The notes below the pieces were generated by a model. The model saw only the letters and a list, made by a program, of their open reading frames with translations, did no database searches and was not told the origin of the DNA. Below are positions 1-8,318 of a stretch of DNA of 42,968 nt, one piece after another (positions within the stretch are counted from its first letter, which is position 1; the number at the start of each line of letters is the position of its first letter). The stretch covers positions 1 to 42,968 of the forward strand of contig CAJOIF010000021.1 in NCBI GenBank assembly GCA_905234765.1, read 5' to 3'. A program made the position numbers and the translations under genes. This DNA is from an uncultured Bacteroidales bacterium. GTDB lineage: Bacteria; Bacteroidota; Bacteroidia; Bacteroidales; F082.

Positions 1-20
1 CTTTTCACTATGTTGGACAT
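1..20 (-). CDS. Possible 5' end of a gene running off the left edge
   Basis: On the minus strand an ATG at 20-18 opens a frame (MSNIVK) that continues off the window. It is preceded by a purine-rich AAAGAAAGGGGGA stretch and, about 105 bp further upstream, by a good TAnnTTTG promoter box. Only six codons are visible, so the product cannot be named and the start may be chance. Confidence 0.25.
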
Positions 21-125
21 CGGGTCCCCCTTTCTTTGTGCACTCAACGTAAGTGCTTGTTAATAAAGGGTATAGATCTTTCGATAGCGTCTCTCCTATT
101 GATTGGTTAGTGAATAATTACACCG

Positions 126-154
126 CAAAGATACGGCTTTTTTGGAAAAAGCAA
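126..154 (-). promoter_or_regulatory. Bacteroidota-type promoter directed leftwards
   Basis: Minus-strand -7 box TATCTTTG (126-133) matches TAnnTTTG, with a TTG -33 element at 152-154 and an 18 bp spacer. It points away from trmN6 toward the left edge. The stretch 21-259 otherwise shows no gene; it is AT-rich, and I see no clear terminator for trmN6. Confidence 0.5.
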
Positions 155-259
155 GAAAAAATGAGATTTTTTTTCGCGGGAGGGCAATAAATTTCGCAAA
201 AGTGAGTAGATGGTTTTCAATTCATGTTTTGTTTTCATCATAAGTTTATGGAAACCAGA

Positions 260-973
260 TTATAGTCCCAGATAGAAATCCTTCAAATATTCACGGTATT
301 GATTGGTGAAATGGTTGTCATCGCTGCGAATTACAAAACTATTCTCCTGAATTTCAGATGGTTTTGAAAGTCGCAATTCCAGATTGACGCGATTTGGTTT
401 TCGGCCGGCTATCGGAATGATGGTCATGCGTTTATGCAAAAACAAGCCGCTTTTCTCGGCGACTTTCAAAAAATCAGTTGACACATTGACTGGCAACACC
501 AATGCAAAGCGTCCATCGGGTTTCAACAAGCGGAAAGCTACGTCACACAAGGATTCATAAGACAAAGTCACGTCATTATGCCGCGCACGACTCTTACGCT
601 CGGAATCGCACTTGGAGAATCGGTTGAAAAACGGTGGATTGGAAACAACCAAATCGTATTTTCTATCCGTTTGGAAATCAACAATATCGATGCAATAGGC
701 TTTCAAATGCTCACGCCATTGCGAAGCCTCGAAATTGATTGTCGCTTCCTCGATGGAAGCCGCGTCAATATCCACCGCATCCACTTGAGCCACACCTTTT
801 TGCGATAGCATTAAAGGCAACAATCCGCAGCCTGTTCCGATGTCCAAAACCACATCTGTCGGCCTCACTTCCACCCAACGACCGAGCAAAATGGCGTCCG
901 TCCCCACTTTCATCGTCGATCGGTGATGGTAGAGACTGAAGTGCTTGAAGTGGAAAGGACGCGCATCGATCAT
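260..973 (-). CDS. trmN6: tRNA1(Val) (adenine-37-N6)-methyltransferase
   Basis: A SAM-dependent methyltransferase of the YfiC/TrmN6 family, which methylates N6 of A37 in tRNA1(Val) in the cytoplasm. The 237-residue protein has the SAM-binding motif VLDIGTGCG (residues 42-50), an acidic strand end near DAVDID, and the amino-methyltransferase catalytic motif NPPF (residues 112-115). Length is normal for the family. The ATG overlaps the rimM stop by 4 bp (ATGA), so translation is probably coupled to rimM. The family contains close paralogues acting on other tRNA or rRNA adenines, so the exact target is inferred from family resemblance. Confidence 0.88.
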   Translation of the reverse strand: MIDARPFHFKHFSLYHHRSTMKVGTDAILLGRWVEVRPTDVVLDIGTGCGLLPLMLSQKGVAQVDAVDIDAASIEEATINFEASQWREHLKAYCIDIVDFQTDRKYDLVVSNPPFFNRFSKCDSERKSRARHNDVTLSYESLCDVAFRLLKPDGRFALVLPVNVSTDFLKVAEKSGLFLHKRMTIIPIAGRKPNRVNLELRLSKPSEIQENSFVIRSDDNHFTNQYREYLKDFYLGL

Positions 974-1494
974 TGCAAGTACATGTCTATCAGCCCTTCA
1001 GGTGCAGTAATCGTCAGTGTTTTCTTGTCGCGTTCGACCTTTTGAATCACTTGGTCGAGAATGGGAATGAGGATTTCTTTCTTGTCTTTCATCACTTGCA
1101 AGATGGCTTGTGTGGGATATTCCAACACTTCGCTGACGGGTCCCAATTCGCCTTTCTCGGTGTCGACCACCATAAAGCCCACAATCTCATGGAAATAAAA
1201 CTGCTTGCCGCTCAATTTTGGCAACATTTCCATGGGCAGATACACCGTTCTCCCAACCAAGTTCTGCGCCATCTCAATCGTCTTAATATCTTGAACGGTG
1301 ACATAAAACTTGTCACCATTCGGCGTGATTTTCTCCACAAAGAATGGCGTCAACACCTTGTTGATTTCCAAAAAGAAATGCTTCATGTTGATGTAAGCCG
1401 ACGGGTCATCAGCATCAATTTTGAGGGTCACTTCCCCTTTCAGGCCGTGGGTCTTGACAACCTTGCCCAAATAAAAACAATCTTCTTTTTTCAT
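970..1494 (-). CDS. rimM: Ribosome maturation factor RimM
   Basis: RimM binds ribosomal protein S19 and helps 30S head maturation and 16S rRNA processing. The 174-residue protein starts with the typical N-terminal beta-barrel (YLGKVVKTHGLKGEV, about residues 7-21) and carries a C-terminal PRC-barrel-like domain from about residue 98 (KQFYFHEIVGF...VLEYPTQAILQV). Size and domain order are standard. It is first of a two-gene unit with trmN6. A TATTTTTG -7 box lies on the minus strand at 1512-1519, inside the short divergent region shared with the metal-exporter gene. Confidence 0.95.
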   Translation of the reverse strand: MKKEDCFYLGKVVKTHGLKGEVTLKIDADDPSAYINMKHFFLEINKVLTPFFVEKITPNGDKFYVTVQDIKTIEMAQNLVGRTVYLPMEMLPKLSGKQFYFHEIVGFMVVDTEKGELGPVSEVLEYPTQAILQVMKDKKEILIPILDQVIQKVERDKKTLTITAPEGLIDMYLQ

Positions 1495-1503
1495 GGATTC
1501 TTA

Positions 1504-1536
1504 TTTGCCTGCAAAAATAATAATTTCTTAATTTTG
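1504..1536 (+). promoter_or_regulatory. Promoter of the metal-exporter gene, facing the rimM promoter
   Basis: TTTG at 1504-1507 and TAATTTTG at 1529-1536 are separated by 21 bp, matching the Bacteroidota -33/-7 pattern and ending 18 bp before the ATG at 1555. The minus-strand -7 box for rimM (TATTTTTG, 1512-1519) lies inside this interval, so the two promoters overlap and may exclude each other. Confidence 0.55.
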
Positions 1537-1554
1537 CGGCTCAATTTTCGATTC

Positions 1555-2625
1555 ATGCACGAGTTTTTGCATTTGTTTTTGGATGTACTGAGAAACAGCA
1601 TTTTGATTACCGGTTTGGTGATTATAATGATGCTGATGATCGAATATGTTAACATCCATTCGCATGGTAGATGGTTCACAAAGCTACGCCAAAACCGTTT
1701 CGGACAAGTCGTTTTAGGCACTGGCCTTGGCATCATCCCAGGTTGTATGGGTGGTTTCGCTGCCGTGTCGATGTATTCGCATAAGCTGTTGAGTTTCGGC
1801 GCATTGATTGCCATGATGATTGCTTCGTCAGGCGACGAAGCCTTCGTCATGCTTGCTATGATTCCAAAAGAAGCGTTGATGCTTATGGGAGTATTGTTTG
1901 TCATTGCCATAGGTGCTGGACTGCTCATCGACCAGTTTGCAAAGCCAATTAATAAAGGTACGGCCGGTTGCGATGAAGGCTACCAAATCCATAAGGAAGA
2001 AAGCGAAAGCGTGGAGAAATCCTCGTTCCGAAACATGAAACATGCTAGCGCGGAACGTGTCGCCCTATTGCTCGGAGTTATCCTGTTCATCGTGGCTCTT
2101 GCTTTCGGTATGTTGGAACACGAACATGAGGAATCCATCCATACCCAACTAAATATTTTTGATGAGTACTGGATGAACCTAATCTTTGCCGTCGTTAGCC
2201 TCTTCGTGGTATGGTTCATTGCCACGGCGGGCGAACACATCATTAAGGAACACTTATGGGAGCACATCATCCGCAAGCATTTTCTGAGCATCTTCCTATG
2301 GACTTTCGGTGCGTTGCTCGTCATCCAAGTCGGGTTGCACTATTTCGACCTTGAGCAACTGATTTCCAGCAACATCCCATGGATGATTCTGTTGGCCGTT
2401 TTGGTAGGTATCATCCCTGAGTCGGGACCACATCTGCTGTTCGTTACTTTGTTTGCTACGGGAACGGTGCCGTTTTCGGTATTGTTGGCCAGTTCCATTT
2501 CCCAGGATGGGCATGCCTCTCTCCCACTGCTGGCTGAAAGCAAACACAGTTTCGTAAAAGCGAAAATCATCAACACGCTTATCGCAGCCGTCATCGGATA
2601 TGTGTTTTATTTTGTTGGATTATAA
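1555..2625 (+). CDS. Putative 10-TM heavy-metal exporter (ArsP_2-like)
   Basis: An integral inner-membrane protein of 356 residues resembling the putative 10-TM heavy-metal exporter family (ArsP_2, PF11449), sometimes annotated as manganese or arsenic efflux. Two half-repeats are visible, each centred on a membrane GIIP motif: GIIPGCMGG (residues 59-67) and GIIPESGPH (285-293), followed by helices carrying SSGDEAF and SSISQDGHASLP. A hydrophilic His/Glu-rich loop (EHEHEESIH) separates the halves and could bind metal. The frame is open far upstream, but the ATG at 1555 gives a sensible N-terminus 18 bp after a promoter, and the upstream part is antisense to rimM. Substrate is unknown. Confidence 0.75.
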   Translation: MHEFLHLFLDVLRNSILITGLVIIMMLMIEYVNIHSHGRWFTKLRQNRFGQVVLGTGLGIIPGCMGGFAAVSMYSHKLLSFGALIAMMIASSGDEAFVMLAMIPKEALMLMGVLFVIAIGAGLLIDQFAKPINKGTAGCDEGYQIHKEESESVEKSSFRNMKHASAERVALLLGVILFIVALAFGMLEHEHEESIHTQLNIFDEYWMNLIFAVVSLFVVWFIATAGEHIIKEHLWEHIIRKHFLSIFLWTFGALLVIQVGLHYFDLEQLISSNIPWMILLAVLVGIIPESGPHLLFVTLFATGTVPFSVLLASSISQDGHASLPLLAESKHSFVKAKIINTLIAAVIGYVFYFVGL

Positions 2626-2660
2626 TATATTAAGTAGATGAGCAAATTTAGTTTACATAT

Positions 2661-2735
2661 GGACGCGAGACACGAGACTGCGAGACGCGAGACGTTTGGC
2701 TTGTCCCGTGTCCCGTAGTCCCGCGTCCCGAGTCA
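2661..2735 (+). repeat. Heptad-unit palindromic leader element, copy 1
   Basis: Left arm of 7-8 bp units (GACGCGA, GACACGA, GACTGCGA, GACGCGA, GAC), core GTTTGGCTTGTCCC, then right-arm units (GTCCCGT, GTCCCGTA, GTCCCGC, GTCCCGA, GTCA). The arms are imperfectly complementary. The element lies between the exporter stop and the DUF481 gene, ending 39 bp before that ATG. Four other copies with the same core and relative orientation occur in this window. Confidence 0.85.
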
Positions 2736-2774
2736 AATGAATATGCAGTTTAATATTAAACACTTACTTACAAT

Positions 2775-3530
2775 ATGAACCTCAAAACATTACGGTTTTC
2801 CCTATTCATCATACTGGTTGTCGGCACGACACAATTGTTTGGGCAACGCAAATGGAACTATGATTTAGGCCTAGGCACATCTTTTAATAGTGGCAATGTC
2901 AACAATTGTAACATAAACAACTACGCGTCCATCAACCGTAATGACAGCCTTATTGCCCTCGATTTCCATTATAAGTTTCTTTATAGTTCACTCATCAACA
3001 GGAACGACATGGGAAGGAATTGGGAAGAGACAAATTTTGAGATCAACGGCGGACTAAAGCTGGATTATCTACAATACGGAAAATACTCGCCATTTATGGC
3101 TTGCGAGATGATTACCAATAAATATAAAGGCTACGACCTCAAAGTGAGCGGACTTGTCGGTTTTAAGTATCGGATATACGTAAAACCTTCATTTTGTGAT
3201 TATTCCATAAGTGCTGCTTTTGTCTACGATTGGACCGACTTCACGGATGCCACCGCCCTTCCAAACAACAACTACCGCATCTCCATCCGACCTAAGATCA
3301 AACAGAGACTTGCCGAGAATCTAACCTTGTTGAACCTCACCTTTTATCAGCCTTCTGTACTTGATTTTCAGGACTATATCATCAATAGTACAACGAAACT
3401 ACAGACAAAAATCACGAAAAAGTTGTTTCTTGACTTGGCTTTCTCGTACGAATACCGTAGCCGTGTTCCTTCCGACAATTACAAAAAGCACGACATCATG
3501 TCGGAAGTCTCGCTAAGACTGAAGTTTTGA
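2775..3530 (+). CDS. DUF481-like outer-membrane beta-barrel protein
   Basis: A 251-residue exported protein with a signal peptide (residues 1 to about 23, ending LFGQ). The mature part consists of alternating beta-strands and ends in an aromatic C-terminal strand (EVSLRLKF) typical of outer-membrane barrels. The opening (WNYDLGLGTSFNSGNVNN) and ending (LFLDLAFSYEYRSRVPSDNYKKHD) resemble the DUF481 / YdiY family of salt-induced outer-membrane proteins. Role unknown. It stands between a leader element and the TPP riboswitch, so it is probably not under thiamine control itself. Confidence 0.65.
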   Translation: MNLKTLRFSLFIILVVGTTQLFGQRKWNYDLGLGTSFNSGNVNNCNINNYASINRNDSLIALDFHYKFLYSSLINRNDMGRNWEETNFEINGGLKLDYLQYGKYSPFMACEMITNKYKGYDLKVSGLVGFKYRIYVKPSFCDYSISAAFVYDWTDFTDATALPNNNYRISIRPKIKQRLAENLTLLNLTFYQPSVLDFQDYIINSTTKLQTKITKKLFLDLAFSYEYRSRVPSDNYKKHDIMSEVSLRLKF

Positions 3531-3573
3531 TGCCGATTATTTTTCCCATTAGGCTCACAAAAGAAAAAATCAC

Positions 3574-3581
3574 TATTTTTG
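3574..3581 (+). promoter_or_regulatory. -7 promoter box of the riboswitch transcript
   Basis: TATTTTTG matches TAnnTTTG. Transcription starting about 7 bp downstream would begin at the first pairing element of the TPP aptamer, which fits a dedicated promoter. The -33 element is poor. Confidence 0.5.
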
Positions 3582-3587
3582 CGCCAT

Positions 3588-3686
3588 CAATTGGGGGTGC
3601 CTTTCCCGCATTCGCGGGATGAAAGACAGGCTGAGATCAAACCCTTTGCACCTGAAACGGATAATGCCGATACAGGGAATCGAGTT
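3588..3686 (+). promoter_or_regulatory. TPP riboswitch (THI element)
   Basis: The conserved blocks of the thiamine-pyrophosphate aptamer appear in order: GGGGTGCC (3594-3602), a P3 hairpin CCCGCATTCGCGGG, GGCTGAGATCA (3629-3639), ACCCTTTGCACCTGA (3641-3655), GGATAATGCC (3659-3668) and CAGGGAA (3673-3679). Flanking bases can form the closing P1 helix with one mismatch. The family senses TPP and lowers expression of thiamine synthesis or uptake genes. The downstream gene is a TonB-dependent receptor starting about 125 nt later. I see no clear terminator hairpin with a U-run after it. Confidence 0.95.
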
Positions 3687-3714
3687 CCTCACCATTCCTC
3701 TTTTGATTTAATAT

Positions 3715-3787
3715 GACTGCGGGTCTGCGGGTCTGCGGGACAATTGGTTTTGTCTCGAAGTTTCGAAGTCTCGAAGTCTTGAAGTCA
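3715..3787 (+). repeat. Heptad-unit leader element, copy 2, in the riboswitch leader
   Basis: Left-arm octamers (GTCTGCGG repeated, then GAC), core AATTGGTTTTGTCTC and right-arm octamers (GTCTCGAA, GTTTCGAA, GTCTCGAA, GTCTTGAA, GTCA). It lies between the TPP aptamer and the receptor ATG at 3810, in the region that normally holds the riboswitch expression platform. The right-arm units contain TTCGAA palindromes. Confidence 0.85.
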
Positions 3788-3809
3788 AACATTATTAAAT
3801 CAACGAGTT

Positions 3810-6152
3810 ATGCTCAAAAAACAAACTTTATTTTTCGCTTTCGCCACCATGTTGGCGACAGGTCTTCATGCACAAACCATGGCCGTTAATGGCGTTGTGT
3901 ATGACACTTTGAACCTCAAAGAGGTTGTCATCAACAGTTCTTATGCCGATTCCAAAACTCCGATGACCACCTCGGAGATGAGCCGCGAAAAGCTGCAGGA
4001 AATCAAACTCTTGCCTTCTCTGCCCTACCAACTTGAGTTAGAGCCTTCGGTAGTCGTCAGTGGAGAGAACGGCATGGTGGGTGCCACCTCGTTCCGCATC
4101 CGTGGCGTGGATGCCACTCGTATCAACGTGAACATCAACGGTATCACCCTCAACGATCCCGAAAGCCAATCTGTGTTTTGGTACAACATCCCCAACCTCA
4201 GTGGCATGGCGCAAAGTGTTCAACTGCAACGTGGTGTGGGTGCATCCAATGGCGGATCGGCCTCTTTTGGCGGAGCCATGAACCTGCAGACCTTCACAGT
4301 AGCTCCTAAACCTTACGCTCAAGCCGACTTGTCCTACGGCTCGTTCAACACAAGGCAATACGGTGTCACTGCAGGAACGGGACGCACCAAGAATGGTTTC
4401 TCATTCGATATGGCCTACAACGGCCTTAATAGCGACGGATTCATCCGCAACGGTAAGGCCGACCAACAAAGCCTTTTCCTCAACGGCGGATGGTATGGCA
4501 AACGCTCCTTGCTGAAGGCTGTGTTCATTATGGGACATCAAAAAACCGGCATCACATGGGATGGTGCCTCCGCCGAAGACCTTGACCAAGACCCAACCTT
4601 CAACGGCACAGGCGCCTATTACGATGAATTCGGCAAGTTGCATTACTATGACAACGAGACCGACAACTACAACCAACGCCACTACCAGCTATACTATTCG
4701 TTCCAGCCAAACGAGCATTGGACTTTGAACGCCGCCTTCGACTACACTCATGGAGACGGCTACTATGAGCAATACAAAGACAACAAAAAGCCTGGGAAGG
4801 TATATGGATTGTATAGCCTGAACAGCATGTACTGGGAAGCTGATTTACTAAATTGGAAACCTGACACATTGATTTCTATCAATCAATCAAATTATGGTGA
4901 CACCATTATCACCGAGAATCCATATTCCAATAACCCATATAAGAAAAGCGACTTCATCCACCGCAAGAAGATGGACAACAACGGATATACTGGCATGCTG
5001 TCAGTTGCCTATAAAGGAAACCGATTCTCCGCCTCATTGGGCGACACCTATTTATATTATGACGGCTGGCATTTCGGCAACCTCATTTGGGCACAAGACA
5101 ATTTGAGCCTTGACGGTGTCAATCCTCTCGAAGTCAGCGAGGAAAAGCCTTACGAATGGTACCGCAACCGTGGCCAGAAGCACGACAACACTACCTTCCT
5201 GAAACTCAACTACGACTTCTCGGAACGTTTTAATGTCTATGGCGACCTGCAAATGCGCTTCATTGACTACACCCTCTCTGGCATGGACGACAACTTTGAC
5301 AGCATTCCTTATCACGAGAACTATCTGTTTTTCAATCCGAAACTTGGCGCCAACTTCCAAATCAACTCCGAAAACCGTCTCTATTTCGTAGCAGGTATGG
5401 TGAACCGCGAGCCTACACGTTCCGACATCAAAGACGCTATTGAGAACGACGAGGAAATCAAGCCTGAGACCATGATCGACCTGGAGTTGGGTTATGGTTT
5501 GAAGAAAACGAACTTTACTTTACAAGGCAACCTTTACGCCATGCTCTATAAAGACCAACTCACCCCTTCCGGCGACTTGAGCTCAACGGGTTACGCACTG
5601 ATGGAGAATGTGGACAAATCGTATCGTATTGGTGTTGAACTTGTTGCAGGCTACAGATTCACGAAATGGTTTAGCCTTGACGGAAATGTCACTTTGAGCC
5701 AAAATAAGATTCTTGATTACACTTTTACCGATTTCTGCGATGGCGACAGCACCATGACAACCTACACAAAGAGCACCGACCTTTCATTCTCGCCCAACAT
5801 AGTAGGAGCTGCCATTGCAACGTTCAAGCCTTTCAAGAATACCAAGTTGCAAATCATTGGCAAGTACGTGGGCAAACAGTACTGCGACAACACTTCGCGC
5901 GAAGTCTACGCTCTTGATCCCTATTTTCTGCTGAATATGCGGGCTTCTTATACTTGGAAGGTAAAGGATGCTGAAGTCAGGTTTAATCTTGCCTTAAACA
6001 ACCTTACCAATCACCAATACCGCCTCAATGCCTGGGTTGGCGACTGGGTGGATGACTACACTTCTGAGACCACCAATTATTATTATCACAGCCGTGCCTA
6101 TTTGCAACAACCCGGCATCAACTTCATGGCCGGCATCAGCGTAGGCTTCTAA
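3810..6152 (+). CDS. TonB-dependent outer-membrane receptor, predicted thiamine uptake
   Basis: A 780-residue outer-membrane transporter powered by TonB. Residues 1-21 are a signal peptide (ending LHAQ), 34-40 (LNLKEVV) look like a TonB box, about 50-165 form the plug (FRIRGVDATRINVNINGITLNDPESQ; RGVGASNGGSASFGGAMN), and the rest is a long beta-barrel ending in GISVGF. There is no N-terminal carboxypeptidase-like domain and no SusD partner, so it is a small-ligand receptor rather than a glycan SusC. The upstream TPP riboswitch points to thiamine or a thiamine precursor; in other Bacteroidota a THI-regulated receptor is often followed by pnuT and a thiamine pyrophosphokinase gene, which are absent here. 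Its stop overlaps the convergent neighbour by 4 bp. Confidence 0.88.
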   Translation: MLKKQTLFFAFATMLATGLHAQTMAVNGVVYDTLNLKEVVINSSYADSKTPMTTSEMSREKLQEIKLLPSLPYQLELEPSVVVSGENGMVGATSFRIRGVDATRINVNINGITLNDPESQSVFWYNIPNLSGMAQSVQLQRGVGASNGGSASFGGAMNLQTFTVAPKPYAQADLSYGSFNTRQYGVTAGTGRTKNGFSFDMAYNGLNSDGFIRNGKADQQSLFLNGGWYGKRSLLKAVFIMGHQKTGITWDGASAEDLDQDPTFNGTGAYYDEFGKLHYYDNETDNYNQRHYQLYYSFQPNEHWTLNAAFDYTHGDGYYEQYKDNKKPGKVYGLYSLNSMYWEADLLNWKPDTLISINQSNYGDTIITENPYSNNPYKKSDFIHRKKMDNNGYTGMLSVAYKGNRFSASLGDTYLYYDGWHFGNLIWAQDNLSLDGVNPLEVSEEKPYEWYRNRGQKHDNTTFLKLNYDFSERFNVYGDLQMRFIDYTLSGMDDNFDSIPYHENYLFFNPKLGANFQINSENRLYFVAGMVNREPTRSDIKDAIENDEEIKPETMIDLELGYGLKKTNFTLQGNLYAMLYKDQLTPSGDLSSTGYALMENVDKSYRIGVELVAGYRFTKWFSLDGNVTLSQNKILDYTFTDFCDGDSTMTTYTKSTDLSFSPNIVGAAIATFKPFKNTKLQIIGKYVGKQYCDNTSREVYALDPYFLLNMRASYTWKVKDAEVRFNLALNNLTNHQYRLNAWVGDWVDDYTSETTNYYYHSRAYLQQPGINFMAGISVGF

Positions 6153-6712
6153 ACAAATATGGATTCAAACATCATCCGATAGGCTTCAACTTTCTTGTCG
6201 AAAGCCAGCGGATAAGCACGAGAGGAGGACGGCAACCGATACAAGGTAAGTCCTTCTCTCAATGTAATTTTGCTATTAGGAGACGGTATTGATGCGGTTT
6301 TATAAAAAGCACACACTTCTGCAGTGGCCTTTTCACCCGTCGTGGCAATGGTATGGCAATACGGCATCTGCTTCAAAAGTGCTTCGATATCAGTATGTTC
6401 CACGATCTCCAAGAAGGCGTCTGAGGCGTTGTCTTTCAGCCGTTTGACTGCTGTAGCTGTGTCGAAGAAGGCAATACCTTTCTCATTGAGGAAAGCTGCA
6501 ATTTCATCCTTTTTGAAGCACTTGTGATCAGTATCTACAAAATGATTCTTATCGCCGAACCAAATTTGTCCTTCGATGCGCCAATGGTCATTGATGAAAT
6601 TGGGATAGAAAAAGTCCATGCACCAACGCTTCTTCGGCGGAGGAAAACTGCCTAGGAATAAGACCTTTGCATTTGAGGGAAGGAATGGCTCTAATGGATG
6701 ATGTTCAATCAT
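6149..6712 (-). CDS. Uracil-DNA glycosylase superfamily protein
   Basis: A 187-residue protein with the uracil-DNA-glycosylase fold. The N-terminal VLFLGSFPPPKKRWCMDFFYPN block matches the motif-A region of UDG-like enzymes and LPSSSRAYPL near the end matches the motif-B loop; the pattern is closest to the hypoxanthine-DNA glycosylase-like branch (UDG family 6), but substrate cannot be decided from sequence alone. The frame extends 17 codons upstream, but those codons run into the leader element, so the ATG at 6712 is preferred. The stop overlaps the convergent TonB receptor stop by 4 bp (CTAA). Confidence 0.7.
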   Translation of the reverse strand: MIEHHPLEPFLPSNAKVLFLGSFPPPKKRWCMDFFYPNFINDHWRIEGQIWFGDKNHFVDTDHKCFKKDEIAAFLNEKGIAFFDTATAVKRLKDNASDAFLEIVEHTDIEALLKQMPYCHTIATTGEKATAEVCAFYKTASIPSPNSKITLREGLTLYRLPSSSRAYPLAFDKKVEAYRMMFESIFV

Positions 6713-6729
6713 AATGAAATAAAATTTAT

Positions 6730-6789
6730 GACACAGGACGCGGGACTTCGGGACACAGGACAAACTCCATGTCTCGTGTCTCGCGTCTT
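6730..6789 (-). repeat. Heptad-unit palindromic leader element, copy 3
   Basis: Read on the minus strand: AAGACGCGAGACACGAGAC, core ATGGAGTTTGTCC, then GTCCCGAAGTCCCGCGTCC and TGTGTCA. It lies between the fucosidase stop (which it touches) and the glycosylase ATG, 17 bp upstream of that ATG, in the same relative orientation as the other copies. Confidence 0.85.
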
Positions 6790-8224
6790 ATATGTAATAT
6801 GCTCCCACTCGATTGATACACAACGTGCCCTTGAAGACCTTGAACCTAATTCTCAATTTATCAGCCTTAACAGTCTGAAAACGAACAAGTCGCTTGTATC
6901 CGATAGTGGTCGTTGGTTCGTCCACTTCGATGGGCAACCATTTATCTTTAAAGTAATAGTCCAAATAAAATGCTTCAACATTCTGACCTAATGGAATATA
7001 CTCTTGAAATAATAGGCGGTTAAAGGCAGTAGTTTCAGGGAATTCGAAGATGAGTTCGGCTTGATGGATGTCGTCTTCCGTTGCCCAGTATTTGGTATAG
7101 TCCTCATCCAAAACATACTTTGGACTGAACCGCCAAGATCGCCTATTGCTGGCAGTCACTTTGCAACTTTTCAGCAAATTGTTCGAGAAGTCTTGTTGCA
7201 TTTTCTGATACCAATTCACGGCATTGGCTGAATCGATACTTGGAATCTTGCCCTCTTGATTCACAGGGAAATTGAGCAGTAAATTGGCATTGTGACCAAC
7301 GCTATTGTAATAGAGGTTCGTCAGTTGATCCACGGTTTTCACCAGGCTGTCTTCGCTAGCATGATAGAACCAACCTGGACGAATGGAAACATCCACCTCG
7401 GCAGGTAGCCATGCTTCTCCATCACGATAACCTTGTTGCAACGACTTTGTGTTATTAAGCGATTCAAAATCAGATTTGTACATACACCATTGCGTAGCAC
7501 CTGCCTTGCCTTCCTCATTGCCTATCCAGCGCAGTGTAGGAACCGTGCCACCAAAAATGGCGGCCCTAGGACTGTATTTCCAAACAATCTCACGGGCTTT
7601 CTCATAATCGTAATACTTCTCCGCCACGATGGAGCGCATCTCGTCGGCACCACCATACCAGCCCGTACCGCCATTGGCACCGTCGAACCAGAACTCAAAC
7701 AACGGTCCATAGTTGCTCACAAGTTCCTCAATCTGTTGATGATAGATATCCACATAACCCTGATATCCATACTCGGCTTGGTTGCGGTCCCAAGGCGAAA
7801 GATATAGCCCCAACTTCAACCCATATTTCTTGCAAGCTTCCGAGAGTTCACGCACCAAATCGCCTTCCCCTTTTTTATAATGCGTGTTTTTGATGGAATA
7901 ATTGGTGGTTTCAGTCGGCCAAAGGCAAAAGCCATCATGGTGTTTCGCGGTGAAGATTACACCTTTCATGCCACAATTCTTTAGTGTCAGTACCCATTGC
8001 TCACAATCCAAATTTGTCGGATTGAAAGTATAAGATGGCGTGTTACCAAAACCCCATTCCATGTCACTGAAGGTGTTCAGGCCAAAATGGATAAAGGCAT
8101 ATGTTTCAAGCTGTTGCCATTCTAGTTGTTGCTCGGTCGGAATGGGTTGGCTTTTCTCGGGTCGATGGACACAAGAGACCAAGGCCAGACCAGCTAAAAG
8201 AATATAAGTTGCCGTTTTACGCAT
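6788..8224 (-). CDS. GH29 alpha-L-fucosidase, lipoprotein
   Basis: A retaining exo-alpha-L-fucosidase that would release terminal fucose from host or plant glycans. From the ATG at 8224 the 478-residue protein has a lipoprotein signal with lipobox LVSC (Cys18), a GH29 barrel with FIHFGLNTF (45-53), TAKHHDGF (92-99), LGLYLSPWDRN and the nucleophile region FEFWFDGANGG (Asp181), and a C-terminal beta-sandwich of the F5/8C type. The frame extends 12 codons further upstream, but these would spoil the signal peptide. A TATTTTTG box at 8242-8249 on the minus strand serves as promoter. It is divergent from galK. Subfamily and linkage preference are not decided. Confidence 0.9.
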   Translation of the reverse strand: MRKTATYILLAGLALVSCVHRPEKSQPIPTEQQLEWQQLETYAFIHFGLNTFSDMEWGFGNTPSYTFNPTNLDCEQWVLTLKNCGMKGVIFTAKHHDGFCLWPTETTNYSIKNTHYKKGEGDLVRELSEACKKYGLKLGLYLSPWDRNQAEYGYQGYVDIYHQQIEELVSNYGPLFEFWFDGANGGTGWYGGADEMRSIVAEKYYDYEKAREIVWKYSPRAAIFGGTVPTLRWIGNEEGKAGATQWCMYKSDFESLNNTKSLQQGYRDGEAWLPAEVDVSIRPGWFYHASEDSLVKTVDQLTNLYYNSVGHNANLLLNFPVNQEGKIPSIDSANAVNWYQKMQQDFSNNLLKSCKVTASNRRSWRFSPKYVLDEDYTKYWATEDDIHQAELIFEFPETTAFNRLLFQEYIPLGQNVEAFYLDYYFKDKWLPIEVDEPTTTIGYKRLVRFQTVKADKLRIRFKVFKGTLCINRVGAYYI

Positions 8225-8241
8225 AAGCATCAAATTTTCCA

Positions 8242-8249
8242 CAAAAATA
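8242..8249 (-). promoter_or_regulatory. -7 promoter box of the fucosidase gene
   Basis: Minus-strand TATTTTTG with a TTG 17 bp upstream. It lies in the 94 bp divergent region shared with galK. On the plus strand a near-match GTAATTTG at 8282-8289 may be the galK -7 box. Confidence 0.5.
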
Positions 8250-8318
8250 GAAAAATTCAACCCTTACAACTGATTTTTTTAGTAATTTGCGCCCAAATTG
8301 AACAAACATTTTACATCT

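Noticed and set aside
973..1554. Upstream part of the long plus-strand frame leading into the metal-exporter gene
   Set aside because: It is antisense to rimM, has no membrane-protein character, and the ATG at 1555 with its promoter is a better start.
6713..6763. N-terminal extension of the glycosylase frame
   Set aside because: These codons are produced by the heptad element and are not part of the domain.
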